Both the position numbers and the translations under genes were made by a program. A stretch of DNA of 64,000 bases from NCBI RefSeq assembly GCF_902498845.1, contig NZ_CABVLM010000005.1, positions 62,001 through 126,000 of the forward strand, given 5' to 3'. The notes under the pieces were generated by a model. The model saw only the letters and a program-made list of their open reading frames with translations. It made no database searches and was not told the DNA's origin. This stretch comes from Pseudoalteromonas rhizosphaerae. Its GTDB lineage: Bacteria; Pseudomonadota; Gammaproteobacteria; Enterobacterales; Alteromonadaceae. Of the stretch, positions 25,343-32,893 are shown in pieces. Every line of letters begins with the position of its first letter. Position 1 is the stretch's first letter.

Positions 25343-25473
25343 GCTTAACAGCCACATCGACAGACGAAGTAAACGAATTTGTTTATTGATTTAGAATTGA
25401 CCGTCACTATATAAAAACGGTCAAACAAAATACTAGTGCCTATTGACAGAGTTAAGGCTCATATGTGTTAGGG
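25343..25473 (-). repeat. Candidate attC site, long type copy 3
   Basis: 131 bp from CCCTAAC to GTTAAGC on the minus strand, 17 bp after the stop of the small gene at 25491. It holds a perfect 8-bp TTGACCGT / ACGGTCAA stem with a 12-base loop, and the same end-to-end inverted repeat as the two sister copies. Confidence 0.62.
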
Positions 25474-25490
25474 AGGGCACTCGATTCCAT

Positions 25491-25766
25491 TTATACAGCT
25501 CCAGCTTGCTCAGCTTTACTTTCTAGTACTGCCAAACGTTGCAGGCAAAGCAGATAGTATTTCTGTATTTCATCGTGCTCTGCCACTTCTAGTTGATGAG
25601 AGTACGATTGCAGCTCATCAAACGGATAGCGTACGTCAGGAATCTCTGGAAAGTGATTTACCAACTGAGAATAAAGGCTATTTATAGATGAGCTAAAATA
25701 GCTGTCTTCGCCACTCTCTACGAACTGCTTTAACTTTTCTTTGATTTCATCAAATGTTTGTTTCAT
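25491..25766 (-). CDS. Small helical acidic protein of unknown function (cassette gene)
   Basis: A 91-residue protein predicted almost wholly helical (FDEIKEKLKQFVESGEDSYF, then YSHQLEVAEHDEIQKYYLLC). No signal, no membrane segment, no family recognised. Its ATG lies 8 bp after a GTTAGGT core, and a long-type attC follows, so it is a complete cassette. Confidence 0.62.
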   Translation of the reverse strand: MKQTFDEIKEKLKQFVESGEDSYFSSSINSLYSQLVNHFPEIPDVRYPFDELQSYSHQLEVAEHDEIQKYYLLCLQRLAVLESKAEQAGAV

Positions 25767-25774
25767 ATGAAAAC

Positions 25775-25960
25775 ACCTAACGAGCCTGTAGAATAACTCG
25801 TTTTTAATTTATTTTTATTAATGGTTTAACCATAGCTGAGTTCCTATTTTGATTCAATCGGTTACTTCGATTTTACGTAAAATATAAAAAGAGGATTTGC
25901 GGTTGCTTTAATTGGCGTTTTGGAAGGTATGACAGGTGTTTAAGTGGCTTATTTGAACAG
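25775..25960 (-). repeat. Cassette-junction repeat S, copy 2
   Basis: Close copy of the block at 21616, with the same ACCTAACGAG(G/C)CTGTAGAAT start and the same AT-rich body. It carries a GGTATGACA insertion near its far end. In both places a cassette gene starts right beside it. Confidence 0.65.
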
Positions 25961-26176
25961 ATGTCATCCCCTGTCACCGAACACAATGGAGGATTATCTT
26001 GTGTTATTTATTTTGGTAAAGCATCGTTACTAAACCGCGATAGACGGCAGCAAGAAGCCACAGGAATCCCCATGCTTATAAAGTAAGAACAACCATCATC
26101 AGATCACTGGCATTTAAATGGATACGAACACTCTTTAGGTGCTGTAAGACTCATACGCCCAAAGATAAGTCAACTT
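25961..26176. other. Gene-free stretch of the array
   Basis: No convincing gene on either strand. It lies between repeat S copy 2 and a candidate attC and may be a non-coding or decayed cassette. Confidence 0.4.
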
Positions 26177-26275
26177 ACCTAACAGCATTGAAAAGTAAGG
26201 GAGCAAGGCTGTTAAAATTTGCGGTGGAAAGAGAGCTTTAGTGCTTGCTGTCCACCTCAGAGCGTGTTGTTACAA
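26177..26275 (-). repeat. Candidate attC site after the zinc-ribbon membrane gene
   Basis: From TTGTAAC (overlapping the stop codon) to GTTAGGT on the minus strand, 99 bp. The ends form TAACAGCA / TGTTGTTA with one mismatch, and an inner GGTGGA / TCCACC pair is present. The first core departs from RYYYAAC by one base, hence the lower confidence. Confidence 0.45.
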
Positions 26276-26665
26276 GCCCCAAACTCTTGATGCTGCAATA
26301 TGGATTTCATTGAGCAGCAAAACTAAAGAAATACAGCCTAATACCACCCATTTTTTTGACTTGTCATTTACCTTTAAGTGCCGATAAATTGCGAACGCAA
26401 TAGAGGTTACCATAATAACAGCTAATAATAATGATGATTGATTTGCCGAATCCCATTTTAAATTCCCCTCACTAATATGGTGAGAAAAAAACGAAATTGC
26501 CCACAAAAGAAATAACACAGCAAAAGCGATTAAATAGTTTTTGATATTAAATATATTTATTGAAGTTCCACAAACTGGACAAATATAGTTCCGCTCCCTA
26601 GCATTTGGAGTTTTATCCTTTGCAACAATCGTCGAATAACATTTTTTACATACTAAAAGAGACAT
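26270..26665 (-). CDS. Zinc-ribbon membrane protein of unknown function (cassette gene)
   Basis: About 131 residues from the ATG at 26663-26665. The N terminus has two CxxC pairs (LVCKKCYSTIVAKD and NYICPVCGTS), a zinc ribbon. Three hydrophobic segments follow (YLIAFAVLFLLWAISFF; LLLAVIMVTSIAFAIY; WVVLGCISLVLLLNEI). A longer TTG-initiated frame to 26713 would run into the terminal repeat of the element just upstream, so I reject it. No family or partner recognised. Confidence 0.62.
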   Translation of the reverse strand: MSLLVCKKCYSTIVAKDKTPNARERNYICPVCGTSINIFNIKNYLIAFAVLFLLWAISFFSHHISEGNLKWDSANQSSLLLAVIMVTSIAFAIYRHLKVNDKSKKWVVLGCISLVLLLNEIHIAASRVWGL

Positions 26666-26692
26666 AAACTCAATTCTATTGGGGCTTATAAG

Positions 26693-26840
26693 GAGGCTGT
26701 AGAATAACTCCAACAGCCAAATTCAATTAAAAAACGAGCTCCTGTAATTAACTCTAAGCGTGTTTAAAGCATTAGGTAATGTATTTTGGAACCCATAAAA
26801 CAAGCTGTTTTTATTAAAAAAAGAGTAATTCTACAACCTC
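26693..26840. mobile_element. Candidate 148-bp MITE with 18-bp terminal inverted repeats
   Basis: GAGGCTGTAGAATAACTC at 26693-26710 faces GAGTAATTCTACAACCTC at 26823-26840, with 16 of 18 positions complementary. The interior is AT-rich and non-coding. The same terminal motif begins repeat S at 21623 and 25782, so a family of such ends is scattered over the array. No clear target duplication is visible. Confidence 0.5.
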
Positions 26841-26910
26841 AAAACGCCGCGCTCTGCGGCAATTTTGGAGCACAGCGTAAAAATTGCCCGATAGCAGCGC
26901 CTTGTTATGA
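26839..26910 (-). repeat. Candidate attC site after the SIR2 gene
   Basis: 72 bp. On the minus strand TAACAAGGCGCTGC... pairs with ...GCAGAGCGCGGCGTT, and GGGCAATTTTTA with CAAAATTGCC. It begins at the stop of the SIR2 gene. The outer core trinucleotides fit (AAC / GTT), but flanking core bases deviate from consensus and the right end runs into the MITE-like repeat. Confidence 0.6.
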
Positions 26911-28170
26911 CTATATGGAATTAACCACAGACAAAGCATCTCCATCTGATGTATTTTTTTCAACATGTTTTTTGATAAGCGCGCGATTTGAAGACATGAC
27001 TGAAGGCCATCTATGCTTCCATGCTTTATAAGCATGCCAAGAATACCCAATAATCAATCTATTACTCATAGTGTTCATTGAGCGCAATACCGCTTTCAAA
27101 TAAGCTCCCTCAATAGAAGTGCCTTTAATTTCTAATATTGTGCCAAGATAAATTAGCCATCTCGCCAAATGTTCATATTGCTCCCATGCATTACTTTCAG
27201 TCGTTAACTTTCTTTTGGCATCTATAACTTCACCTATCACTTCTACTACACGCTTATTTTCTAAACTCAAACCTTCGGCTGATAACGCTGAAATTATTCG
27301 ATAGAAGGAGTCTTCGAGTTTTAGATAAGCTTCTTTAAAGTGATATTTTTTATGTACAACGTTTCTAATACTATCTATTGATCTTGTGGCAATACTCTCA
27401 ACTTTTGGAGTTTTTTTATTTAAATCTTCAAATAAATCAGGAATATCGATGTTATCTAACACTCTAATTCCGTAGCAGTGCGAGTAATAATCCTTAACAT
27501 GCTGATCAACACGAGATCTAGACACTAAAAATATATTCGAACCAATTACGTGTGTCTTAGAAAACCCTTTATAGTCACTGATTATTGCCTTAAGATTTGT
27601 ATCTCCCAGCGAATAACCCAAAATAACTACAGTATTCTCATGTAAAACCGTACTTAATTTCCTAGAAAAGTAAGAGTCACCATTTATAAATCTAAAGTAG
27701 TCCTCAGAGGTAATTACCATATTATCAGGTGAATCGATTGATCCATGTACATGATAAACTTTTACGTTTGCCGACGATCTAGGGATTGGTAATCCTGGTG
27801 CTAGAGACTGGCATTCACTTTCCCCTGTCAGCTCTTCTGCCAATTTATCATAGTTAGTTGTTACAACACGAAACTGCCTTTCAGAAAAAAATTTTGCTAC
27901 TTGGCGATTTTTACCAACCAACTCGATATTCTCAATTAATTTTGCAGTTTCTTCATGTATGCTTTTATCGACAGCTGTGAGCTTTATCGAAATAACCTGT
28001 GCTATTTCTTCTAAACTGAGCGGGCTTGGTTTGTCATCTGGAAATAGCGATTCTTTTAATTCATCAGCTTCGGGTAAAAGGTCGCAAAGGTCTTCAAGTA
28101 ATCCTTGCCAGCTCGGCGCACCATTTTCGGTTACGGCTTTAGAAAATCCCGTGCCTGTAAAGAAACACAA
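26911..28170 (-). CDS. SIR2-domain protein, probable NADase-type antiphage effector
   Basis: About 420 residues or more. The SIR2 Rossmann motifs are all present: FFTGTGFSKA (nucleotide loop), VVTTNYDKL (catalytic Asn, about 106), VYHVHGSID (catalytic His, about 142) and VILGYSLGDTNLK. SIR2 domains of this stand-alone bacterial type deplete NAD+ during phage infection in several defence systems. The C-terminal ~190 residues are helical and could be a sensor. The start is problematic: the frame reads EIFEIAYAAATNRLCFFTG, which looks like genuine family sequence, yet the only standard start is a TTG at 28170 without a ribosome site. See findings. No HerA, TIR or other partner is adjacent. Confidence 0.85.
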   Translation of the reverse strand: MCFFTGTGFSKAVTENGAPSWQGLLEDLCDLLPEADELKESLFPDDKPSPLSLEEIAQVISIKLTAVDKSIHEETAKLIENIELVGKNRQVAKFFSERQFRVVTTNYDKLAEELTGESECQSLAPGLPIPRSSANVKVYHVHGSIDSPDNMVITSEDYFRFINGDSYFSRKLSTVLHENTVVILGYSLGDTNLKAIISDYKGFSKTHVIGSNIFLVSRSRVDQHVKDYYSHCYGIRVLDNIDIPDLFEDLNKKTPKVESIATRSIDSIRNVVHKKYHFKEAYLKLEDSFYRIISALSAEGLSLENKRVVEVIGEVIDAKRKLTTESNAWEQYEHLARWLIYLGTILEIKGTSIEGAYLKAVLRSMNTMSNRLIIGYSWHAYKAWKHRWPSVMSSNRALIKKHVEKNTSDGDALSVVNSI

Positions 28171-28216
28171 CCTATTTGTCGCAGCAGCATAGGCAATTTC
28201 AAATATTTCACACTCC

Positions 28217-28299
28217 TGTCAACCCCGCAGCACGCGCGGATTTGTAGTGTAGGCGAAGCCGTAACGGAAAAGCCGTCGCTGTGCCTGCGATTGTTAAAT
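28217..28299 (-). repeat. attC site between the two-TM gene and the SIR2 gene
   Basis: 83 bp from ATTTAAC (containing the upstream gene's stop codon) to GTTGACA on the minus strand. Arms such as AATCGCAGGCAC and GTGCTGCGGGGTT pair imperfectly. One base off consensus at the second core. Confidence 0.68.
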
Positions 28300-29124
28300 G
28301 CCATTAGACTCGTCACTCAACTGGTTTTTCTTTTTTAGAATACACTGCATCGGAGTTATTTTATGCTCACTGTCACTATATGAAGAAAAGAAGCCATCAA
28401 AAACCTTGCCATTGTTTTTTAACATGAGCGATAATGCCCCACGATCTATATGATCTCTGCTACACGTTTCATAACAACCAGAAAGTATTAAATTTTTAAA
28501 AGTCCCTGAGATGGTGTAGGTGTGAACTTTGCTGGCACCACCGATCTCAATGATGCGCCCATTTATTTTGTGCCCTATTCTACAAATTTCGACTCTTACG
28601 ATAATTGGTACGGAACCAATAGCTATTTTAATGTGTTTCTCTTTTTCGGGTTCTTGCTTCTCTTCTGAGTCGTCATGAAGAATAAGTTCAGCACTTACTT
28701 CTCTCTGCTCGCCCCGCTCAGTAACTGATGAAGCAGGAACAGGCTCACCTCTTTCGGCCTTTCTTTCTTTTCTAAGGCGCTCTTGAAACCTTCGCCAAGC
28801 AGCCTTTTTTGCAGCTCTATCAAGATCTTCTAGACCAAGGTAGGGTATCAGTATTCCAGACCACTCTCCCTCAATGCATACATCTTGATATAGAAGATTT
28901 TCAAACCAAGGCTCAATGTTTTTTCGCCATAAAATGGCGAAAACGAAAAGTAATAATGCTGTAATTAGACCACTGATAATACCGCTAGCCAAAGAACCAA
29001 ATAGATTGGTAGAGCTGTTCGCGGTCTCATTTAAATACCACCAAAGGAATACACCGGAAACAACCAATATAAAATGCGGGAATATTCTCCAAGCCATACC
29101 CGCTACTTTTTTCAAATACTGCAC
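28294..29124 (-). CDS. Two-TM protein with beta-rich C-terminal domain, possible defence effector
   Basis: About 276 residues from the GTG at 29122-29124, which follows AAAGGAG by 5 bases; an ATG at 29154 lies inside the attC site. Two TM helices (about 13-32 and 40-62) are followed by CIEGEWSGI. A long charged, probably disordered linker comes next (about 95-165). The beta-rich domain then includes YTISGTFKNLILSGCYE, DRGALSLMLKNNGKVFDGFF and MQCILKK. The TM pair plus beta-barrel plan resembles Cap15-like effectors of CBASS, but no cyclase gene is adjacent. The function is inferred, weakly, from architecture and neighbours. Confidence 0.62.
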   Translation of the reverse strand: MQYLKKVAGMAWRIFPHFILVVSGVFLWWYLNETANSSTNLFGSLASGIISGLITALLLFVFAILWRKNIEPWFENLLYQDVCIEGEWSGILIPYLGLEDLDRAAKKAAWRRFQERLRKERKAERGEPVPASSVTERGEQREVSAELILHDDSEEKQEPEKEKHIKIAIGSVPIIVRVEICRIGHKINGRIIEIGGASKVHTYTISGTFKNLILSGCYETCSRDHIDRGALSLMLKNNGKVFDGFFSSYSDSEHKITPMQCILKKKNQLSDESNGI

Positions 29125-29139
29125 ATAATCTCCTTTGGC

Positions 29140-29226
29140 ATTTAACGCCCGCATTTGGGGCCGTAGTGAAGCGCAGCGGAACGAAGGTCCAGCCCCGCAG
29201 GGGCGAACAAAATGCGCTTGTTAATT
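29140..29226 (-). repeat. attC site between the Mrr-like and two-TM genes
   Basis: 87 bp from AATTAAC to GTTAAAT on the minus strand. Long imperfect arms pair (TTAACAAGCGCAT against ATGCGGGCGTTAA; GCCCC against GGGGC). It ends 15 bp before the start codon of the next cassette gene and begins at the stop of the previous one. Confidence 0.8.
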
Positions 29227-29955
29227 TCAGTTTAGCGGCTTTCTATCCGCGATTAATGCATCTGTTAAAGTAACCAAAAGCAGGTATACAGACTTCAATA
29301 CTTCGTTGCCACCTTCACTACTTTCATCTTCTTCGATGGCGGTAAGCCAAAACCAAGGGTGGTTGCAGTTGCACTTCAACTCACTTTCATCGCCCAAACA
29401 AAATTTACCACCACAGTCCCAACACCAAATATGAAAATCCCCACAGATATCGCATTTACCAATAGTAGTAATTGATACTGGAGTAGATGGTGCTCCTATA
29501 CCCATAGGCGAATCCCAAAGTACTAGACCTCGCTCTTTTCTTTCATTACAACTATCACTTATACAGTCATCCCACAGCGAGAGATCGACATTTTCTAATT
29601 CAGAGAGAGCAACAATTTTCAAATTAATATAATCTTGTGCTCTTCTTTTTGCCGCCTCACTATAGCCGTTTGGACAAACTAAAATGCCAGCTTTTGAGGA
29701 GCAGTCCATCATCATTCCATGGAAACTTTCAACGTCTTTAACATTTAGGGGACGGCTATATTTCTTGGCATCTACAATAATCCTGCGATTTCTATCGTCA
29801 CCAAAGCGAGAGTCTATTAGGACATCTACCTGCCTAATCGTTTGACTTAAACAACCTTTGATTTTGGCATTTGGGATGACCGTGACATCTTGAGATTGAT
29901 AGTCCTCAGAGCAAAGTTCGGCTATGAAACGCTCATACTTCTTCCAGTCAGTCAT
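29227..29955 (-). CDS. Mrr-like restriction endonuclease-fold protein with zinc-binding C terminus
   Basis: A 242-residue protein. The N-terminal Mrr_cat-type PD-(D/E)xK domain includes KYERFIAELC, TIRQVDVLID and RRIIVDAKKYSRPL (Asp...Asp-x-Lys active site in place of the commoner Glu-x-Lys). ESFHGMMMDCSSKAGILVC and AAKRRAQDYINLKIVAL then follow. The C terminus has a Cys cluster (CDICGDFHIWCWDCGGKFC) that should bind zinc. Mrr-like enzymes cut modified or foreign DNA. No methyltransferase accompanies it. The start is the ATG at 29953-29955, 6 bases after AAGG. It is the first gene of the array in reading direction. Confidence 0.75.
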   Translation of the reverse strand: MTDWKKYERFIAELCSEDYQSQDVTVIPNAKIKGCLSQTIRQVDVLIDSRFGDDRNRRIIVDAKKYSRPLNVKDVESFHGMMMDCSSKAGILVCPNGYSEAAKRRAQDYINLKIVALSELENVDLSLWDDCISDSCNERKERGLVLWDSPMGIGAPSTPVSITTIGKCDICGDFHIWCWDCGGKFCLGDESELKCNCNHPWFWLTAIEEDESSEGGNEVLKSVYLLLVTLTDALIADRKPLN

Positions 29956-30178
29956 GGTCACCTTTGAAAATTAACAATTTTATAGTGCGCGAAGGGCGGA
30001 TCTTTCTGCTCCGACCACACTCATATGTATACTTTACACAGTTTTAACAAATTAGCTAAGATATTACTATCACTAAGTTTTCTATTATCTTTAAGTAGTT
30101 CTAAATGGAACAATATACGCGCGTCGCTCATATCCTTGAATATGTGCGCAAACAACAGGTTAACCACTTAATTAGCTG

Positions 30179-30730
30179 TTACTTTTTCGGCAAACGCATT
30201 CGTGCAACCGTATTATCAGATAAAACATAATGGTGGAATAAGGCGGCGGCGGCATGTAATCCAATCAAGTAATAGCCAACTTCCCCAGCAGTTTCATGCA
30301 GCTCTTTGATGGTTTTAGCCAAGTCTAAATCTTTACTGGCCAATGGCGGTAGCTCTAGACCAAAAAACGGAATTGGTTTGCCTGCCGTGCTCAAAATTAA
30401 CCATCCCGCAATAGGCATAGCAAACATGAACCCATACAAAATAACATGCACTAGTTTGGCCAGGTTATTTTGCCATTTAGCTGGTTCTGGTTTTATATCA
30501 GGAGCTGAGCCACCCACAACGCGAGCAATTAGCCTAACGCTTACTAAAGCTAAAACCGATAAACCAAGCATAAAATGCCACATTTTAAAGGCATCTCGGG
30601 TTGTAGTCCCTTTGTCGAATAATTCGCGCAGTTCAATGCTTGCGTAAACAGCGACAATCAATATGAACATCAGCCAATGCAAAGCAATGGAGAGTGTATT
30701 GTAATTAGTTGTTGTATTTTTTAAATTCAT
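30179..30730 (-). CDS. Cytochrome b561 family protein (CybB-like)
   Basis: A 183-residue, four-helix inner membrane di-haem protein. Conserved haem-ligand histidines are seen in SIALHWLMF (His18), KMWHFMLGLSV, AKLVHVILYG and YLIGLHAAAALFHHYV. CybB relatives oxidise superoxide and pass electrons to ubiquinone; others serve as electron-transfer subunits. A single gene with a GAGGGG ribosome site, bordering the cassette array. Confidence 0.88.
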   Translation of the reverse strand: MNLKNTTTNYNTLSIALHWLMFILIVAVYASIELRELFDKGTTTRDAFKMWHFMLGLSVLALVSVRLIARVVGGSAPDIKPEPAKWQNNLAKLVHVILYGFMFAMPIAGWLILSTAGKPIPFFGLELPPLASKDLDLAKTIKELHETAGEVGYYLIGLHAAAALFHHYVLSDNTVARMRLPKK

Positions 30731-31059
30731 AGTGCCCCTCGAAAAATGAAACGTCTCAACCTAGCTCTTATGTTTTGAGAGCTTGAAGAGGTAACCTCTA
30801 CCCTTGTACGTATTAAATACTCCACATACAGTAACCTATCGTTACTAAGTATTTAGTGATCTAAAACATAAAATTTGTATTTCAAAAATCATGTTTAAAT
30901 ATGGTTGGTTAAGCGTAAACAGTAAAACTTAAAATAAACTTAAGTGATTGGCATAACAAAATAACAACCGTTGGTTACCTTTCGATAAGTATTTGCTAGT
31001 TAAACTAATAATTGAAAAGAAATTGAATTTACAACGTTTTTTACACTGTGGCTTTTGAA
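30731..31059. other. Intergenic region, about 330 bp, no gene seen
   Basis: AT-rich. A small hairpin-like GAGGTAACCTC near 30789 is the only structure seen. Confidence 0.35.
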
Positions 31060-31521
31060 TCAAACAATGCCAGTTCGAATCATGGCCAGCTTTTCAATAC
31101 CGTGATCGGGCGTCCATCTTTTAAACTCAACAAAGTCATGCTTTTTATATAACTTAATAGCGGGCTCGTTAACTACTGCGGTTTCAACTATCGCTGTTGA
31201 TGCTGTTTCAATAAAGTTAGTTAACGCATAGCGGATTAACTTATCGGCGATGCCTTTTCTAAAATGCTTTGGGTCAACCGTTAAGCTATTAATTTCTAAT
31301 CGCTCATTGATAATTACCAGTTCAATAACCCCTGCAAGCTGAGTATCGTCATAAAATCCATAAAAAAGCGTTTGCGAATTGTGTATATCATTAACAGTGC
31401 GCGATAAAGGCGGAAAATTCTGCGTACCTATTAATTCAGCTTCTATTTTATAAGAGCGTTGAAAGGTGGTGTAAATTTGCTTTGCGACTGCCTCATTTGC
31501 ATTATCTAACTTCGCAATCAT
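31060..31521 (-). CDS. GNAT-family N-acetyltransferase
   Basis: A 153-residue GNAT protein. The beta-4 / helix region reads LEINSLTVDPKHFRKGIADKLIRYAL, with the acetyl-CoA loop FRKGIAD; the C-terminal NEPAIKLYKKHDFVEF is the usual motif B ending. The acceptor substrate is unknown. It stands alone, with a weak ribosome site. Confidence 0.82.
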   Translation of the reverse strand: MIAKLDNANEAVAKQIYTTFQRSYKIEAELIGTQNFPPLSRTVNDIHNSQTLFYGFYDDTQLAGVIELVIINERLEINSLTVDPKHFRKGIADKLIRYALTNFIETASTAIVETAVVNEPAIKLYKKHDFVEFKRWTPDHGIEKLAMIRTGIV

Positions 31522-31703
31522 CTTTTAACGCCTCTGTATTCGATATTTAATCGCTTAGATTATAGTGGGAGTAAACTAGCAATATTATAGTTATCAACCG
31601 TTCCGTTTAGCTTGTTTTTCTCGAAGATTATTGTTATTAAAAATGACCAGCGCTCACATAACTAGCTCAAATTTGACCTAACTAAAACTGAACATCAGCT
31701 GCT

Positions 31704-32177
31704 TCAAGAAAATAAAGCAATGTGTTTACTCATAACAAGCACTTCAACACCACGATTGCTAACCAGCTCAATAGGTGACCAACCAAGTTGCTTATAAAGG
31801 CCACCATCTAACTTTTCAGTCTGTAGGTGTATATCAATCACACCGAGCGAAGCCGCTAAAGATTCAAGGTGATTAACTAATGCAGAGGCCACTCCTTTTC
31901 CTCGGTATTCATTAGTAACATACACCCCGCCTAACCAATGCTCTTTATCTGGATAAATAGTCACTTCATGGTAACGTAAGTGTGCGACTCCCAATACATC
32001 GTCCCCCTCGACAGCCATGATAACTAAAGGAATACTATCGCGGTTTAAGTAATCATTTAGCTTATTATCAAACAATTCGACAGAAGAGTCTTCTATCAGG
32101 TGCCCCCACTGCTGAAAATACCACTTTGCTATAACGGGTTTCATGGCAGCCCTATCGGCAAGGAATACAAAATCCAA
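31704..32177 (-). CDS. GNAT-family N-acetyltransferase
   Basis: About 157 residues. FLADRAAMKPVIAKWYFQQW opens the domain; GGVYVTNEYRGKGVASALVN is the acetyl-CoA pyrophosphate loop (RGKGVA), and GGLYKQLGWSPIEL the C-terminal motif. I choose the TTG at 32175-32177, which has a very strong AAAGGAGG 8 bases upstream; the frame is open to 32228, but only from another TTG with no ribosome site. Substrate unknown. It may be co-transcribed with the LysE exporter 90 bp upstream. Confidence 0.8.
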   Translation of the reverse strand: MDFVFLADRAAMKPVIAKWYFQQWGHLIEDSSVELFDNKLNDYLNRDSIPLVIMAVEGDDVLGVAHLRYHEVTIYPDKEHWLGGVYVTNEYRGKGVASALVNHLESLAASLGVIDIHLQTEKLDGGLYKQLGWSPIELVSNRGVEVLVMSKHIALFS

Positions 32178-32266
32178 CCAAACGCCCTCCTTTACAAATT
32201 TCAAATATTGAGTTAACAACTGCTGCAACTCTAATTGATGCAGCTCTTTGTAGAATCAACTTCTCC

Positions 32267-32893
32267 CTAACGTTCGCTCAATGCAATTTTACCAGCTAAA
32301 CCAATTAGCAATACTCCTGATACTCCTTCCAATATTCGCGTGTATCTACCTGCGTTAGGTCGATTGAACAACCAACTTCCAACAGTTGCATACAGTACGT
32401 TGCAGAGGGTTGCTAACACACTAAAAACTAATCCTAAAATCAGTAATTGCGAGGCTGCTGAGCCAGTGGATGTATTTATAAATTGCGGGAGAAATGAGAG
32501 AAAGAACAAAGCAACTTTAGGGTTCAAAACACTGACCACAACCCCCTGCATAAAAATATTTCCTTTCGTATCCTTACTTTCACTAACGACTACCCGACTA
32601 TTCCCTTTGTACATGGAAATAAGTGCTTGAACACCTAAATAAACTAAATAAAGAGCACCAAGCCATTTAACGATACTAAAAGCTAAAGCTGAACTTAAAA
32701 TAATGGCTGATAATCCCACACAGGCCGCTAATGTATGAAAAAAGTAACCAACCCCCAAGCCAAGCGCAGCTTTCATGCCACTGACCATCTTACCTTTCAT
32801 GGTATTTGATACGATGTAGATAACATCAGGCCCCGGTATTAAATTGATAGTCAGACAAGCAATAACAAATAACATCATTGAATTAAATTCCAT
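32267..32893 (-). CDS. LysE/RhtB-family amino acid exporter
   Basis: A 208-residue inner membrane protein with about six TM helices and the family signature NLIPGPDVIYIVSNTMKGK near the N terminus, plus GALYLVYLGVQALISMY and VLNPKVALFFLSFLPQF. These proteins export amino acids such as homoserine, threonine or leucine; the substrate is not decidable. A GGAG ribosome site is 8 bases before the ATG. Confidence 0.88.
   Translation of the reverse strand: MEFNSMMLFVIACLTINLIPGPDVIYIVSNTMKGKMVSGMKAALGLGVGYFFHTLAACVGLSAIILSSALAFSIVKWLGALYLVYLGVQALISMYKGNSRVVVSESKDTKGNIFMQGVVVSVLNPKVALFFLSFLPQFINTSTGSAASQLLILGLVFSVLATLCNVLYATVGSWLFNRPNAGRYTRILEGVSGVLLIGLAGKIALSER

Larger units (their letters stand above)
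20978..29955 (-). mobile_element. Integron-type gene cassette array without integrase (CALIN-like)
   Basis: About 9 kb in which every gene except the IS110 transposase is on the minus strand. Stop codons abut imperfect inverted repeats with RYYYAAC and GTTRRRY-like ends (about nine candidate attC sites, all in the same orientation). Gene starts follow the GTTRRRY end closely. The cargo is small, unrelated and includes a toxin-antitoxin pair, as is usual for chromosomal integrons. No tyrosine-recombinase integron integrase is encoded in the window. With this orientation an attI would be expected at the high-coordinate end, where cytochrome b561 lies instead. Confidence 0.75.

Noticed and set aside
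26786..27050. Small open frames on both strands over the end of the SIR2 gene and its attC
   Set aside because: They overlap each other, the attC and a well-supported gene, and have no ribosome sites.
26911..28170. Thoeris or SIR2-HerA system
   Set aside because: No TIR-domain or HerA gene is adjacent; the SIR2 protein stands alone between attC sites.
28131..28338. A minus- or plus-strand small gene over the attC upstream of SIR2
   Set aside because: The frames cross the attC and the SIR2 start region and show no family pattern; more likely by-products of the GC-rich attC.
28294..29124. A full CBASS operon
   Set aside because: The two-TM protein resembles a CBASS effector in plan, but no CD-NTase or accessory gene is nearby.
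29227..29955. Part of a complete restriction-modification system
   Set aside because: No DNA methyltransferase or specificity gene lies nearby; a stand-alone Mrr-like enzyme is the simpler reading.
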